Counted from the first letter of the stretch, positions 1 through 10,477 are shown. The stretch is 23,874 nucleotides of DNA from Alectoria sarmentosa (GCA_009733775.1 WOGZ01000427.1:1-23874); one strand, 5' to 3'. Numbers and translations: made by a program. Notes: generated by a model from the letters alone, not told the origin.

Positions 1-85
1 ACCCTAACCCTAACCCTAACCCTAACCCTAACCCTAACCCTAACCCTAACCCTAACCCTAACCCTAACCCTAACCCTAACCCTAA
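1..85. repeat. Telomere repeat tract, (CCCTAA)14
   Basis: After a single A, fourteen perfect CCCTAA units run without interruption and stop abruptly at AT-rich DNA. The C-rich strand reading 5' to 3' into the window marks this as the left end of a chromosome. TTAGGG/CCCTAA is the usual telomere repeat of filamentous ascomycetes and of many other eukaryotes. The tract is probably truncated by assembly, so its length is a minimum. Confidence 0.98.
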
Positions 86-2880
86 ATTTCGTTTCAAAAA
101 TCGTCGTTACTTAAAAGCTAGTTTATAAAAAAAACTTTATAATAATTTCTTTTATATTATATAATACAATTACGATATATATTACATTTTTTAATATATT
201 TAATAAAAATAAATTGTTTTTATATATAAATTATATTTAAATATAAAAAACGATAATATATTAATTTTTAATTTAAAATAACGCGAATAATTTACGTAAT
301 AAATTTATTTAAATATAAATATAAATTTTATATAATATTTAAATATAAATATTATTAATAATTGAAATTATAATTAAGTTTTATTAATAAACGATATTTA
401 TATTTCTTTTTAAATATCGTCGTTTCTCGAAAATTATAATATATAATACGTTTTTTAAATATAAAATTAAATTATTTAAAAGATTATATTTATAAAGCTT
501 TTTAAAATATATTTAAATTTAAAAAATATAATTACTTTTTTTCGATTTAAATATAATCTTAATTTTAATATTAATAAAATTATTATCAATCGCGAAAATA
601 TTCGCGCGCTTAAAAATCAATATTTTTTAAAATTTTCTTTAAAAATTATTTTAACGTTTATAAAAGAAAAAGAAAAATTATTTTATAACATTTTTCACGA
701 TTTATAAAACACATTTTTCAAAATTTTCAAATTTATTATTTTCGTAAATAAAACGTCGATAAACGCGAATTAATATATAATTAAAATCGTTAAATTTATT
801 TAAATTAATATTTTTAAAATGTTTTTAATAATATTTTTATATTATTAAAATATAATAATTTTTTTTTATATTATTTATATATATAATAAATATATTATAT
901 TTATATTTATTACGTAAAAAAAAGCGAAAAAAAAGAAATTATTAATTAAAAAAATATTCGCGCGTTTAAAAATCGATATTTTTTATAATTTTTTTTAAAG
1001 ATAATTTTAACGTTTATAAAAAAAAATATATATATATATTTTATAATATTTATCACGCTTTATAAAACTCACTTTTTGAAAATTTCGAATTCGTTATATT
1101 CGTATATTAAATATTAATACGCGTAAATTAATATATAATATATATTATTAAACTTAATTAAATTAATATTTTCGAAATGTTTTTAATATTATATTTATAT
1201 TATTAAATTATAATAGTTTTTTTTTACATTATTTTTTTATATAATAAATAAATCGTGTTTATATTTATTACGTGAAAAAGAGCGAAAAAAAAAAAGTTAT
1301 TAATCGCGAAAATACTCGCGCGCTCAAAAATCGATATTTTTTATAATTTTCTTTAAAGACAGCTTTCGAGTTAATAAAAAAAGTAAATAAAATATTTTAT
1401 AACGTTGTTTACTTTCTATAAAACACACTTTTTAAATTTTTAAATTTTTTTTTATTCGTATATTAAATGTAAATGCGCGCGAGTTAATATATATTATATA
1501 TCGTTAAACTTACTTAAATTAATTCTTTAAACATATTTTTAATAATAATTTTATATTATTAAAGTATAACGAATTTTCTTTATATTATTTAAATATATAA
1601 TAAATAAATTATGTTTATATTTATTGCGTGAAAAAAAGCGAAAAAAAAAAGTTATTAATCGCGAAAATATTCGCGCGCTCAAAAATCGATATATTTTATA
1701 ATTTTTTTGAAGATAATTTAAACGTTTATGAAAAAAGTAAATAACTTATTTACGACATTTTTTACGCTTTATAAAACACATTTCTCGAAATTCTCAAATT
1801 CGTTATATTTATATATTAAATATCGATGCGCGCGATTTAATATATAATAAAATCGATATTTTTTATATTTTTCTTTAAAAATAGCTTTAGCGTTTATGAA
1901 AAAAGTGAATAAATTATTTTATAACATTTTTCACGTTTTATAAAATGCATTTTTCAAAATTTTCAAATTCGTTATATTCGTATATTAAATATAAATACGT
2001 ATAAGTTAATATATAATATATATCGTTAAAGTTATTAATAATCGCTTTCGTATCGAATCGACTTAATCAAATTAATAAAAATTTTATTTAACTCGATGTG
2101 CATTGCATATCGAACGAGTTATATAATTAATTTTAATATATTTTTTATAATCGTTTTTATTAACGAAACGAATCGCTTTTTTAATATAAATTATTCGAAT
2201 TCTAATTATTATAAATAATTTAATTTAAAAATACGATATATTAATACTTTTTTTATTTTAATAAAGTTTTTATTAATATATTATTTTAAATTCGTTAATT
2301 AATATAAATAAAATAAATAAAATAATTTAATTATAAAATTAAAATTAAAATAAAATTATATTAAATAAATATATTCAATAAAATAATTAAGTGAGAAAAT
2401 ATATATATATATATATTTAAAAATATTTTCGTTAAAATACGTTTAATTTAATCGAATAATATTTAAAAAAAGTTAATTATATTAAAAATATAAAATAACT
2501 TTATAATAATATTTCATATTTCGTTTTATTAATTTAGTTTTTTTTTTCTATTTTTTTTTTATTAATTTATTAATTTAATTCGAAATTAAGTTATTAATAA
2601 TTAAAATTTATTTATTAAACGCGAATATTATTAAACGTTAATATCGTTATTATTATAATAAATCGTGATTTAATATATATAAAACGTATATAATTTATTA
2701 TAATAATATTTATTATAAATTTAATACGATAATAAATTAATAATTTAAAAAACATTTCGCGAATATTTATAAAAAATTTATTTTTACTCGAAATACATAT
2801 GCGAAAAAGAAATATAGAATTTCGTGCGTATCGTTTTTATTATCGAGTTTCAACGAGCTTTGTGTATTTATTTTAAAATA
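86..2880. repeat. AT-rich, RIP-like subtelomeric block
   Basis: This stretch is almost all A and T, has no usable open reading frame, and contains many runs of A/T and TA steps. The remaining C and G sit overwhelmingly in CpG (TCG, CGCG, ACGT), while CpA and TpG are rare. That is what repeat-induced point mutation (CpA to TpA on either strand) leaves behind in Pezizomycotina. A 357-bp tandem array lies within it (separate entry). Composition returns to normal between about 2880 and 2950. No protein-coding relic can be read through the mutations. Confidence 0.9.
582..2030. repeat. Degenerate tandem array, period about 357 bp
   Basis: A recurring block begins with a CGCG-rich motif (cgaaaatattcgcgcg and variants), followed by tcgatattttttataat, then a cgtttataaaa segment, a tttataaaacacattttt segment and a run of A with an agcgaaaa core. 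The CGCGCG landmark occurs at 601, 958, 1315 and 1670, spacings of 357, 357 and 355 bp. The fourth copy is cut short after about 180 bp, and a fifth partial copy starts near 1849 and fades by about 2030. Copies differ mostly by C/T and G/A changes, as expected of a repeat hit by RIP after it was duplicated. Confidence 0.85.
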
Positions 2881-3127
2881 GATAGCGAGAGTAATTATTC
2901 GTTGCTATCTCGAGTAGAATAAAAGAAACCACGAATCACAAGCAAACCAGCGACCTTCAAGTCTATTACTTAGCTGCTCAACACGTCCGACATCAGCGTT
3001 GAGTCAAACCTCTCCGGTGACGGAATGAATTAGGGTTACAATAACAATCGATTCGTTTCCATCAGCATGCGCCCGCCCATAATGTCCTTCCCGTATTACA
3101 AAACCCTTCTACTGACTAAATCCCGAA
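2881..3127. other. Transition from AT-rich block to gene island; no gene
   Basis: Base composition climbs to normal across the first 70 bases. No gene is visible. The right part is the presumed 3' flank of the minus-strand gene that ends at 3128. Confidence 0.6.
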
Positions 3128-4706
3128 TCAATCCGTTCCATAACCGCTCGCCTGCCCGCAGTTCCCATCCGACACCACGAGACCTTGCCCAGCCGGCACA
3201 TTCTGAGTCTCGCCGCCGAGGTAGTACCCGGCGAAAGTGTTTGGGCCCGCGCATGTGGCGCTCGGGTAAAAGAGCTCGCACAGGCCGTCGGCGTCGACGG
3301 AGGCGCCGCAGTTGGGGTCGGTGATGCAGGCGACGCAGCAGTCGTACGGGTCGGTGCTGCCGTTGCCGTAGAGGTTGATGGTCCCGGAGGAGTAGGCGTA
3401 GTTGTCGATGCCGTAGCCGTCGTAGGAGGAGACTTGGTTGATGGAAGGGTCGCAGGCGGCGTAGTAGGTTGCCTGTGGGGGTGTGTAGCTTACGGTGAGG
3501 GTGGTGCTGAGGGGAGAAATGTCAGTCTTGGTGGAGAATATTGTTGTCAGCAATGGGGGAAATGAAAAACTTACCTGACCGTGCTGGTGACTGCGGGATT
3601 GACGTTGGTGGTGGGCACTGTTATGGTTGTGCTGAAGGTGAGCGTTGTGCTGTTTTTTTGAGAAGTGTTAGAATAGTCTGTGACTTCAGTGGAGATGCTA
3701 GGTTCAACCCACCTAGCGTCGATGGGATATGAGGTAGCGGTGATGGTGTCTGTTGCCGTCGACGTTACAATCGGAGTAGACGCGGTCTGGGTGGCTGTCT
3801 TTGTCCCAGTCTTGACTGATGTATATGTTGAGAAGACTTCTACAAGCTCGTTGCTGTGAGTGTTTTGTTAGCATGCTAGCCTCGACTTTTACCCAAAAGA
3901 AAAAGTCAAGGGCTTTTGCTTTCGAGACGCGTTTTGCGAACCAAATCTTCATACTAATCAAAGAAATAATGACTCGACGATTATACTCACCATGTGACGG
4001 CTGAAGGGTACGATGCTGGATAATTTGATATAGTATGACTCTTGGCGTTGTAATGGCAAGATTTCGTTGGAAATGGTTTGACGGCGCGAGGTTGGTGAGG
4101 ATTGTCAAGATCCCGACGGGCATTAGCGGCGAACGTTGCGGTTGCAGATACTGCAGGAACCCATCCTGAAGAAGTTGGAACTGTGGACGTGGGGGTAGGG
4201 AGCGTCGTAGTGGTCGTTATGGTATTGGTAACAGTAATCGAAGGAGTGACTGGAGCATGGTTAAAGATGTCGCGAGAACAGTTCACATTGCATCGTACCT
4301 TGAACAGTAGTTACGTCCGTCTCGGTGGAAGTCGAAGAATATGTATCCGTTACCTATACTCACATGTAATCAGTTGAATGTTGTGATGAAAGAGACAAAA
4401 AGAAAGCCGCAAAGAACTTGGTGGCTCGTCACGTACCACCGACTCGATCAATGTCGATGTTGTAAAGACTGTAGCATTCACGGTCGTCGCAGCTGGCGTA
4501 ACAGTTGCCACCGGGGTGAGGGTTGAGAGAATAAGAGGATAGAACTCGAGGCTCAATGCGTGGGTGGTGCTGGGAACAGAAGCAACTGATTTGGTCCCAT
4601 ATCCGGTTGTACAAAGCTCCTGGGTATACGAAGATACCGTACAATCAACAGAAGGCAGGAGAATAGCGCTGATGCCGAACATGGCATATTGGATAGATAC
4701 CTTCAT
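3128..4706 (-). CDS. Secreted Thr/Ser-rich mucin-like protein with Cys-rich (apple-like) C-terminal domain, six exons
   Basis: Exons on the minus strand: 4706-4437, 4353-4299, 4249-3991, 3853-3713, 3649-3575, 3506-3128. They join in frame to 392 residues. All five introns (83, 49, 137, 63 and 68 bp) have GT at the donor and AG at the acceptor. The N terminus (MKVSIQYAMFGISAILLPSV) is a signal peptide. Residues from about 60 onward are dominated by Thr, Ser, Pro and Val, typical of an O-glycosylated stalk. The last 125 or so residues hold paired and spaced cysteines (DCCVACITDPNC, later CELF, ATC and GNCG), resembling the PAN/apple-like domains common at the end of fungal surface proteins; that family call is an inference. 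No transmembrane segment or GPI signal is evident, so the product is probably secreted. It is a paralogue of the plus-strand gene at 7914-9370 and points toward the telomere. Confidence 0.82.
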
Positions 4707-5836
4707 GTTGATTTATGACAGATCTTCTTGGGCAGTGATAGTGGAAGTGATTCCAACCTGTTCTGATTGATGATGAAACGATGTGGGAATTGCGAGGTGT
4801 TAAGGAAGACAAGTCAGAATAGCATATTATCCAGATAGAAGAAGAAAGGAGGAGAGCTCGGTTCTTATGCCTTTCATGATGGCCAACGCTCATGGGCTTA
4901 CTATGCTCGATAGGCTTGTTTATGGAGATGAACCTTGAACTGTCCAGCAGATCCTCGATTCTACCATTACTCCAATCCCGATTTACCGATCGTCCGCTTG
5001 CCGCCTGGTCATGAGACGCACGGATAGGCAGCTTCATCTTTGATCCTTGATTGGAATACCCCTGGACTGATATCTGGAATTGGAACGAAACTCGCTTTGA
5101 GCACCCCACATGGCCGGACAGACTAGTCAAGGTGGCCCGAGTGTGGATCTTCACGACGAAGACGACTCAACGAAGCCCCCTTCAGAATTGGAAAGGGCCA
5201 GAATGCACGAGGCTTTGATGACAGGGACTTGACGTAGGTTTTTGAGGGGTCAGGCACAGACCATCGGAAAGAACTGCTTAGTTGGTGCTTTTTTTGAGGC
5301 ATGGATCTACACGTGTGTGGACGATCACTCAACTAGGCCAGAAACATCCGAATTGCTCCAACGGGAGACTTGGGGAAACACCTATGGTAGTAAAGAGTTG
5401 TGTGCTGGTGCCTGCTTTTTTAGGGCTGGTGGGCCCATGAGATCTCTGATCTAATACCATCGTGGACCCAAAGAATTTTGCGATGTCGGGATCGCCGCTT
5501 GTTCTCTTTTAAAGACTAGGTGTGCCTTGATGAGCCATTTTTGAGTAGGTTCCCAAGCGCTCAAAGGTTTAATCGATCTTGAGAAGTCGAAGGAAGCCGA
5601 GATACCCGATTGTCGAGCAATGTGATAATCTAAAACGGAACTACAGTACACTAGGGGGGCAAAGTCTCCAAGGTCTGGTCCGAATGAACGTCATGGTCGC
5701 GTGTTTTACCCCAAAATGCTGCTTCGTGCCTCGCACAGGTGGAAGTACCTTTCAACAAGCTCAAGTTACGCAGCAAGGAAGTGGTAGAAGCATAAGCGAT
5801 GAAACACAGAAATGTGCAGATTGCAGTTGAGAGATT
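4707..5836. other. Intergenic, 5' flank of the minus-strand mucin-like gene
   Basis: No convincing coding sequence. Open frames here on the minus strand (ending near 4645, 5123 and 5451) show no signal peptide, domain or splice-linked partner. The right part might contain a second exon of the tiny secreted ORF at 5837-5998, but no acceptor stands out. Confidence 0.5.
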
Positions 5837-5998
5837 TTACCAATTGTACCAGCTGTTGATCTTGGCCGACTCGCCCATTTCTGGGCACAATACCTCTCCA
5901 TCAGAGAGATGGGTGCTTACCGTCAGACTGAGCTTGACGAAAATGGCGATAGCGGTAGTGGAAAGGAAAAGGAAAAGGAAAAGTTTGACATGATTCAT
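5837..5998 (-). CDS. Possible tiny secreted protein (53 residues) or first exon of one
   Basis: From the ATG at 5998 the frame begins with an ideal signal peptide (MNHVKLFLFLFLSTTAIAIF), encoded partly by a (CTTTTC)n-like tract, and stops at 5837. Read straight through it gives 53 residues with one cysteine. Right after the signal peptide, at residue 27, there is a strong donor sequence (GTAAGC at about 5920), so the segment may instead be exon 1 spliced to a downstream exon between 5450 and 5770; one acceptor (after GTTGAAAG) would give about 61 residues. Neither model resembles a family I know. The hydrophobic start could also be a chance product of the pyrimidine repeat. Confidence 0.35.
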   Translation of the reverse strand: MNHVKLFLFLFLSTTAIAIFVKLSLTVSTHLSDGEVLCPEMGESAKINSWYNW

Positions 5999-6814
5999 GG
6001 GTAGAGTCGGTCAGTCAGTCAATCGAAATAGCATACGGAAAAAAGGTAGATATTGATAGTGGGTCGCTGACTCGAGGTCGTTCTCCAAGGTCAAGGTATG
6101 ATAGCCTCAAGGCGGGGTAAGGCGGAAAAGCATGAAGTGGCTCTTGAACCAATCGGAAAAAGATGCCATAAGTAAAGATGTGGATATTAAATTTCTAGAT
6201 GTCGGTGAATCGTGATCGGAGATGTACATGGAAGTGTACGCTTTCAAGGACCACGGACAATTAAAATTTTCAAATCTCCGAGCTGTCCTTTTTCCTTTTG
6301 CCTTTTTTCTTTCATTATCCTCTTGAGGTGATATTGCAAATGCGGGGTAGCACTAACCCTAACCTTAGGGTACTCTAGGTTACTTTAGGGTACCTCACCT
6401 TAGCCTACCGTGCTTTTAGTGGACCCCAAGTTAAGGTGCTTTAGGTACCTGAATTAGGGCGTCTTTGTCTCCGCGGGAGGCGCTGTTCTGCAACAGGTCA
6501 GCTACATAGGCAGTGTGGGCACTGAACAAAGTGTCACTTAATGACGACTTTTTGCCTCCATAGCTCCTGTGGCGGAGTGGCAATTAGCATCATCCTAGTT
6601 CCAGGGTCAGCAGCAGGGACCAGTACCACGGTACAATTGTTTCCTGATACAGTAATCTTCGACTGCGCTTTGACTTCGCTTTGACTACAATCTGCCCCTT
6701 TCCATCTTAGCCTTCAACCCAACATATACAGATTCACAGAGGCTCAGATCTATCCTAGCTTGCCAGCTCCGCTTTCATCATCCTCTTTTTCTTCGTACCT
6801 TTCCATCACCCTCA
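5999..6814. other. Intergenic region with telomere-like motif cluster and pyrimidine-rich promoter-like tract
   Basis: No gene seen. A cluster of CTAACCCTAACC and TTAGGGTAC / AGGTACCT motifs spans about 6351-6460. The last 50 bases (about 6762-6814) are strongly pyrimidine-rich, a feature commonly found just upstream of fungal start sites. Confidence 0.5.
6351..6460. repeat. Interstitial telomere-like and GGTACCT-type motif cluster
   Basis: The stretch contains ACTAACCCTAACC immediately followed by TTAGGGTAC, so C-rich and G-rich telomere-like strands meet head to head. Several more TTAGGGTACCT, ACCTTAG and TTAGGTACCT words follow within 100 bp. They are imperfect and do not form a regular tandem array. 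This could be the scar of a former chromosome end or a regulatory motif cluster; the sequence alone does not decide. Confidence 0.55.
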
Positions 6815-7222
6815 ATGCTCCCTTCAAAGTTACTTGAACCTTTTCAAATCAACCAACGCGAACCGGAACTCTGGAACCCTGTTGCCGTGACGTCAGACCT
6901 CTGCAAGCTACTCCGAACGCTCGGATGCTCTCGAGCTCCGCGTCAAAGGGACACGACTACTTTGTCATCTCTTGAGACGGCGGTGTTGTCGAGGTCCCGA
7001 CATCAGCCAAAGATAGAATTGATCGGAGAGAAAATCAGGAAATTCCGCGGGACACCATCATCCACAACCGAGGAACATCTTGTGTTGATCTTTTCTCTAC
7101 CAATCCAATTTGGCTTGAAACTCGTTCACCCTTCTGCCCTCATATCTTGGCCCCAATTACTTCAGACATCTGCGTCAGTCTGTCTCGCAGTCTGGCTTTA
7201 CCGGAATGGAGACACACCGTAG
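6815..7222 (+). CDS. Hypothetical 135-residue ORF
   Basis: An uninterrupted frame from ATG to TAG that follows directly on a pyrimidine-rich, promoter-like tract. The protein has no signal peptide, no clear membrane span and no motif I recognise; it is rich in Leu, Ser and Arg. It lies in the spacer between the two divergent mucin-like genes and may be part of the long 5' region of the downstream gene. The promoter-like context is the only argument for it, and it could well be chance. Confidence 0.25.
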   Translation: MLPSKLLEPFQINQREPELWNPVAVTSDLCKLLRTLGCSRAPRQRDTTTLSSLETAVLSRSRHQPKIELIGEKIRKFRGTPSSTTEEHLVLIFSLPIQFGLKLVHPSALISWPQLLQTSASVCLAVWLYRNGDTP

Positions 7223-7913
7223 CCCCACGGTACTCCCCACGGTATTGTCAGGCAGCAAGCTTTCCACATGGACGGCATGTGTTCGAAAGTATTTTTTACA
7301 AACTCTTGGCTGTGCTGGAAATAGTCTGAGGTTAACTTGGTCAGAAGCGCGGCTGGGACTTCCCAAGAATTCGTCTGTCTTTGATCCATGATGTAGAGGG
7401 CATGTATCTAGTGCTGCGGTATGACCCCTTTCAGACCCCCGAAAGCCTTTCCTCGGTAATAGCAGCAAGGATTGCTATCTTCGTCGCCATTCAGCCCGGA
7501 CCATCTCGAGTGGTTCTGGCTTCGACGGTCTCTTATTTTTGCTTCATACTACGTCTCCACTGCTGATCGTTGCCTCCTTTTGGCAAAAAGACTACCATCA
7601 TGTGCTCTTCTCGTTTACTCACCCCGCTCTCTCGATGATCTTGAGTGCTGTCTTTTGCTTCCTAGTCTGCCTTTAAACTTTTGATCAACATCTTGGCACT
7701 GGCAGCTGGCATCTAGATGTTGGGAGAAGATTAGTGACTCTCGAATTTAGGATGATGTTGACCTTTTGTTGCCTTTTCGTGATGCTCGATGGCGTATAAG
7801 ACCATGGGAGGAGCCCTCCGTACTTGTCGCTTTTTCGTGACATGAGATCTCTCACCTGATTTGCTTCTCCCTATCATTAAAAAATCTTCCAATTACAACT
7901 GTTTTTGATCACT
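7223..7913. other. Intergenic, promoter region of the plus-strand mucin-like gene
   Basis: No gene that I can support. Small overlapping frames on both strands carry no recognisable feature. The last 60 bases (CT-rich, then an A-rich leader before the ATG at 7914) look like an ordinary fungal core promoter. Confidence 0.5.
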
Positions 7914-9370
7914 ATGCGCTGCTCCGGAGTGCTACTTGCCGTACTGGCAGCAGTACCTCAGGCAATATGCCAAGCTAGCCTCTCTTCTACTTCCGTCGTC
8001 ACGTGTATCACCACGCTCGGGACAACTTCTGTGGTTTCGATCCCCACCATAAGGAACCTCAGAAGCCTTACGATAGACAGCATCCAACCTAGTACCCTGA
8101 CTCCTACCGCCACCTCCACACCACCTGATACAACGACAACACTCACTTCCACTCTATTTCCGACCACGACGACGACTCTTTCAAATTCGGAGATCGATAC
8201 ATTTTCTACGACTACTACGCTCGTCTCTGCTCTGTTGATAACGGACACGGTCACCACTACCACTACCTCTACAGTCTCAAAGACTATCACTACTACGCCA
8301 ACATCGACTATTCCTGCGTATTCCAATCCCTCAGGGACTTTCGTGCCAGCAGCCTCAGGTCAAGCCTTGTTTCTGAAAGAGTATTATGCCAGCCAATACC
8401 CCAACAAGAAGCGCTCTTTGGGCAGTCGCAAACCTAAGAGAAGCTCGAACGGCGGCGCGATCGGCGCACGCCAGCTGAGCGCTGCCGCATCTGCCTCCGC
8501 CACCGTGTCGCCTTCTGAATATCTTATTCCAAATGCAGTATGTTGACTTCCTCTATCCCTATTTGTACCTTTCCCATTGACCGTACGACATGTTGCATGA
8601 ATACTTTTCCTTCCAGTCATGTCTCACTGCTGCTCTCCCACGGTATTGAGCGACGATCACTGAGCCAGAGATCATTTAGGTGTCATGCAGCGGCATCGTA
8701 GAATACTTTTCCGTAACGACAAAGATCGTCTCAACAGCGCCCGCAGTTACGACTACCCTAGTGCCCATTACAGATACTACCTCCACGACTGTGACTACTA
8801 CAATAACCTCCAGCATTCTTTCAGCCCCTGCGAGTACAACCGAGACACTTTCTACGACCATTACCACGACTAGCCTAGCTGGCACTAGGTAGGTTGATAC
8901 CCTTGTTTGCGTCAATGTTACGGAGCTGACCGTCTCCCAGTACAAGCACCGTCTACCAAACCTCCACCACAACCGTCACGGCCCAAGCCGCACAGGTGAC
9001 CACGTACGGCGCATGCCAAGCAAACAACCTGGTCAACACCATCAAAGATGCCAACTACCCCATCAACGTCATCTCCGAACTAGCGCTTTTCGTCGAGTTC
9101 GGCGATGTTGCCGTCACCAGCGCCGCCTCTGCCTACGCTTGCTGCGTCCAAGGCGTTACCGGCACCTACGTGGGCAACGGATACGGCGTCGCTTACAATC
9201 CTAATACTGACCAATGCTACATTTTCATCAATGTGTCGGGCGCGGCGTCGTGCAATCCTGGAGCGCCCCAACAGGGTTACGATTACTGCTCTAAGAATCC
9301 GAGTGTGCAGTACACGGTGTCGAGCGGCGATTGCGGCTACCCTGTTCCCATTAACCAATGTACCCAATAA
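7914..9370 (+). CDS. Secreted Thr/Ser-rich mucin-like protein with Cys-rich C-terminal domain, three exons
   Basis: Exons 7914-8537, 8680-8888 and 8941-9370 join in frame to 420 residues. Introns of 142 and 52 bp start GTATGT and GTAGGT and end TAG and CAG. The ATG at 7914 is preferred because the frame further upstream opens only with TTG. MRCSGVLLAVLAAVPQAICQ is a clear signal peptide. Residues 60-135 are almost pure Thr/Ser/Pro/Val. Basic clusters (NKKR at 164-167, KPKR at 173-176) are possible Kex2-type processing sites. Exon 2 resumes the Thr-rich stalk, and exon 3 carries a Cys-rich domain (YGACQANN, YACCVQG, DQCYIF, YDYC, GDCGYP). Layout and conserved words match the minus-strand paralogue at 3128-4706, including a conserved split Ser codon (AG/T or AG/C) in the stalk. 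Probably a secreted or wall-associated glycoprotein; role unknown. Confidence 0.85.
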
Positions 9371-10477
9371 TTTCCGCGCGGAATAGGGAAGAGAAGCGTA
9401 TCAATGGGGCGCGCGAGAAGGAATCTATTCCTTTCACACTTTCAACTTTATAGGATTAGCGCGAGCTTGTAATGCGAAGTGAACAAGCGCGAGCTTGTAA
9501 TGCGGAGTGAACAAGCGTGAGAATTGCAAGTGTGAAGCGCGGGAGGAAAAACATATGTAGAGCTAATTGAATGGGGTTTTGTGTCTACAATCATTTTATA
9601 TTTTTATTTTTCGTTTGCACCGAGAGATAATCATAGTTCCCACCGTCTTATACTCTGATCTCTCAGCAAACCCTTTGTAAATAGACGGGAAAATTATGGT
9701 CCCCCAACTATCATGGTTCTTGCCTCGTAGGCGAGAAGCCGGCAATCAAATACAGACTCCGGTTAATAGAACTTTATCGATTCCAGGTCTGTTGAAAGAT
9801 GCAAGCCAACGGACCATTTCCACTGCATGACGGTAGCGCAAGGATGAAACGGATTGCATTGCAGCATTTGGAACGTTTCATTTGCTGTATTCGTGATGAT
9901 GTAGATTGATGATAAAGCCAGATGATGTGAGGGCAGTCACTTCGTCTTGTACACAATCCCTTTGGCCAGCCTATTGTGGTTGGCATTTCAGCAGACACTG
10001 CGGGATGGTTGACAATGCACGTACTAAAATCGACGCTGGGGACGACTTTCTGTTCGTGTAGAGACGCTTCTAGGCTGCCGGAATACGAGCTGGGAAATAA
10101 CTCTCAGAGGCGAGGGACGTCGCTAGATAGCAGGCAGCATGAGCCGACTTGCAGTGGCGCAGGCTTTCCCCAAGACAGAGAAAGGAGCGCCTTCTCGAAA
10201 ATACCGAGCAAGCCTGGTCCAAGAGAGAAAGATTCAGATAAATAAGGTAAAGTTTGCATACTTGGGCTCTTTACTTCGGAAGATCGAGATCGAGGGTTCT
10301 GCAGTAAGCTAGCAGTAAGGATTGCTAGTCTTGCGGCTCTTATGCAACACTTGTTGATTGTTCTATTTAATGATGTCAGTGATACTCTCGGCCGCCAGCC
10401 TTCTTGATCATGGCGCCAACTTGACTGCCTTGTTGATCTACCTTACATAAGGTTCGATGGCTGCGGTCTCCCCCTTG
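9371..10477. other. Intergenic between convergent genes
   Basis: The stretch lies between the 3' ends of the mucin-like gene (plus) and the glycosyltransferase gene (minus). It contains a short tandem repeat at 9458-9521 (separate entry). Open frames at 9774-9998 (minus) and 9976-10245 (plus) have no recognisable features, and the latter lacks an ATG. No gene supported. Confidence 0.5.
9458..9521. repeat. 28-bp tandem duplication plus partial third copy
   Basis: The unit starting AGCGCGAGCTTGTAATGCG is present at 9458-9485 and 9486-9513 with one mismatch (GCGAAGT against GCGGAGT), and a third copy begins AGCGTGAG at 9514 before diverging. It sits about 90 bp past the stop codon of the mucin-like gene and may lie in its 3' untranslated region. 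Confidence 0.8.

Noticed and set aside
86..2880. Subtelomeric helicase gene or its relic in the AT-rich block
   Set aside because: Such genes are often telomere-linked in fungi, but no readable motif survives here in any frame.
3185..3565. Plus-strand ORF of 126 residues rich in Val, Gly and Ala
   Set aside because: It is antisense to the Cys-rich C-terminal exon of the minus-strand gene, and its composition follows from that exon's codon use.
4645..5154. Minus-strand ORF of 169 residues overlapping exon 1 of the mucin-like gene
   Set aside because: It runs in another frame of the real exon and its promoter, with no domain, signal peptide or splice partner.
7958..8326. Minus-strand ORF of 122 residues rich in Val and Glu
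   Set aside because: It is the antisense shadow of the Thr/Ser-rich stalk in exon 1 of the plus-strand mucin-like gene; repeated ACN codons give GTN on the other strand and suppress stops.
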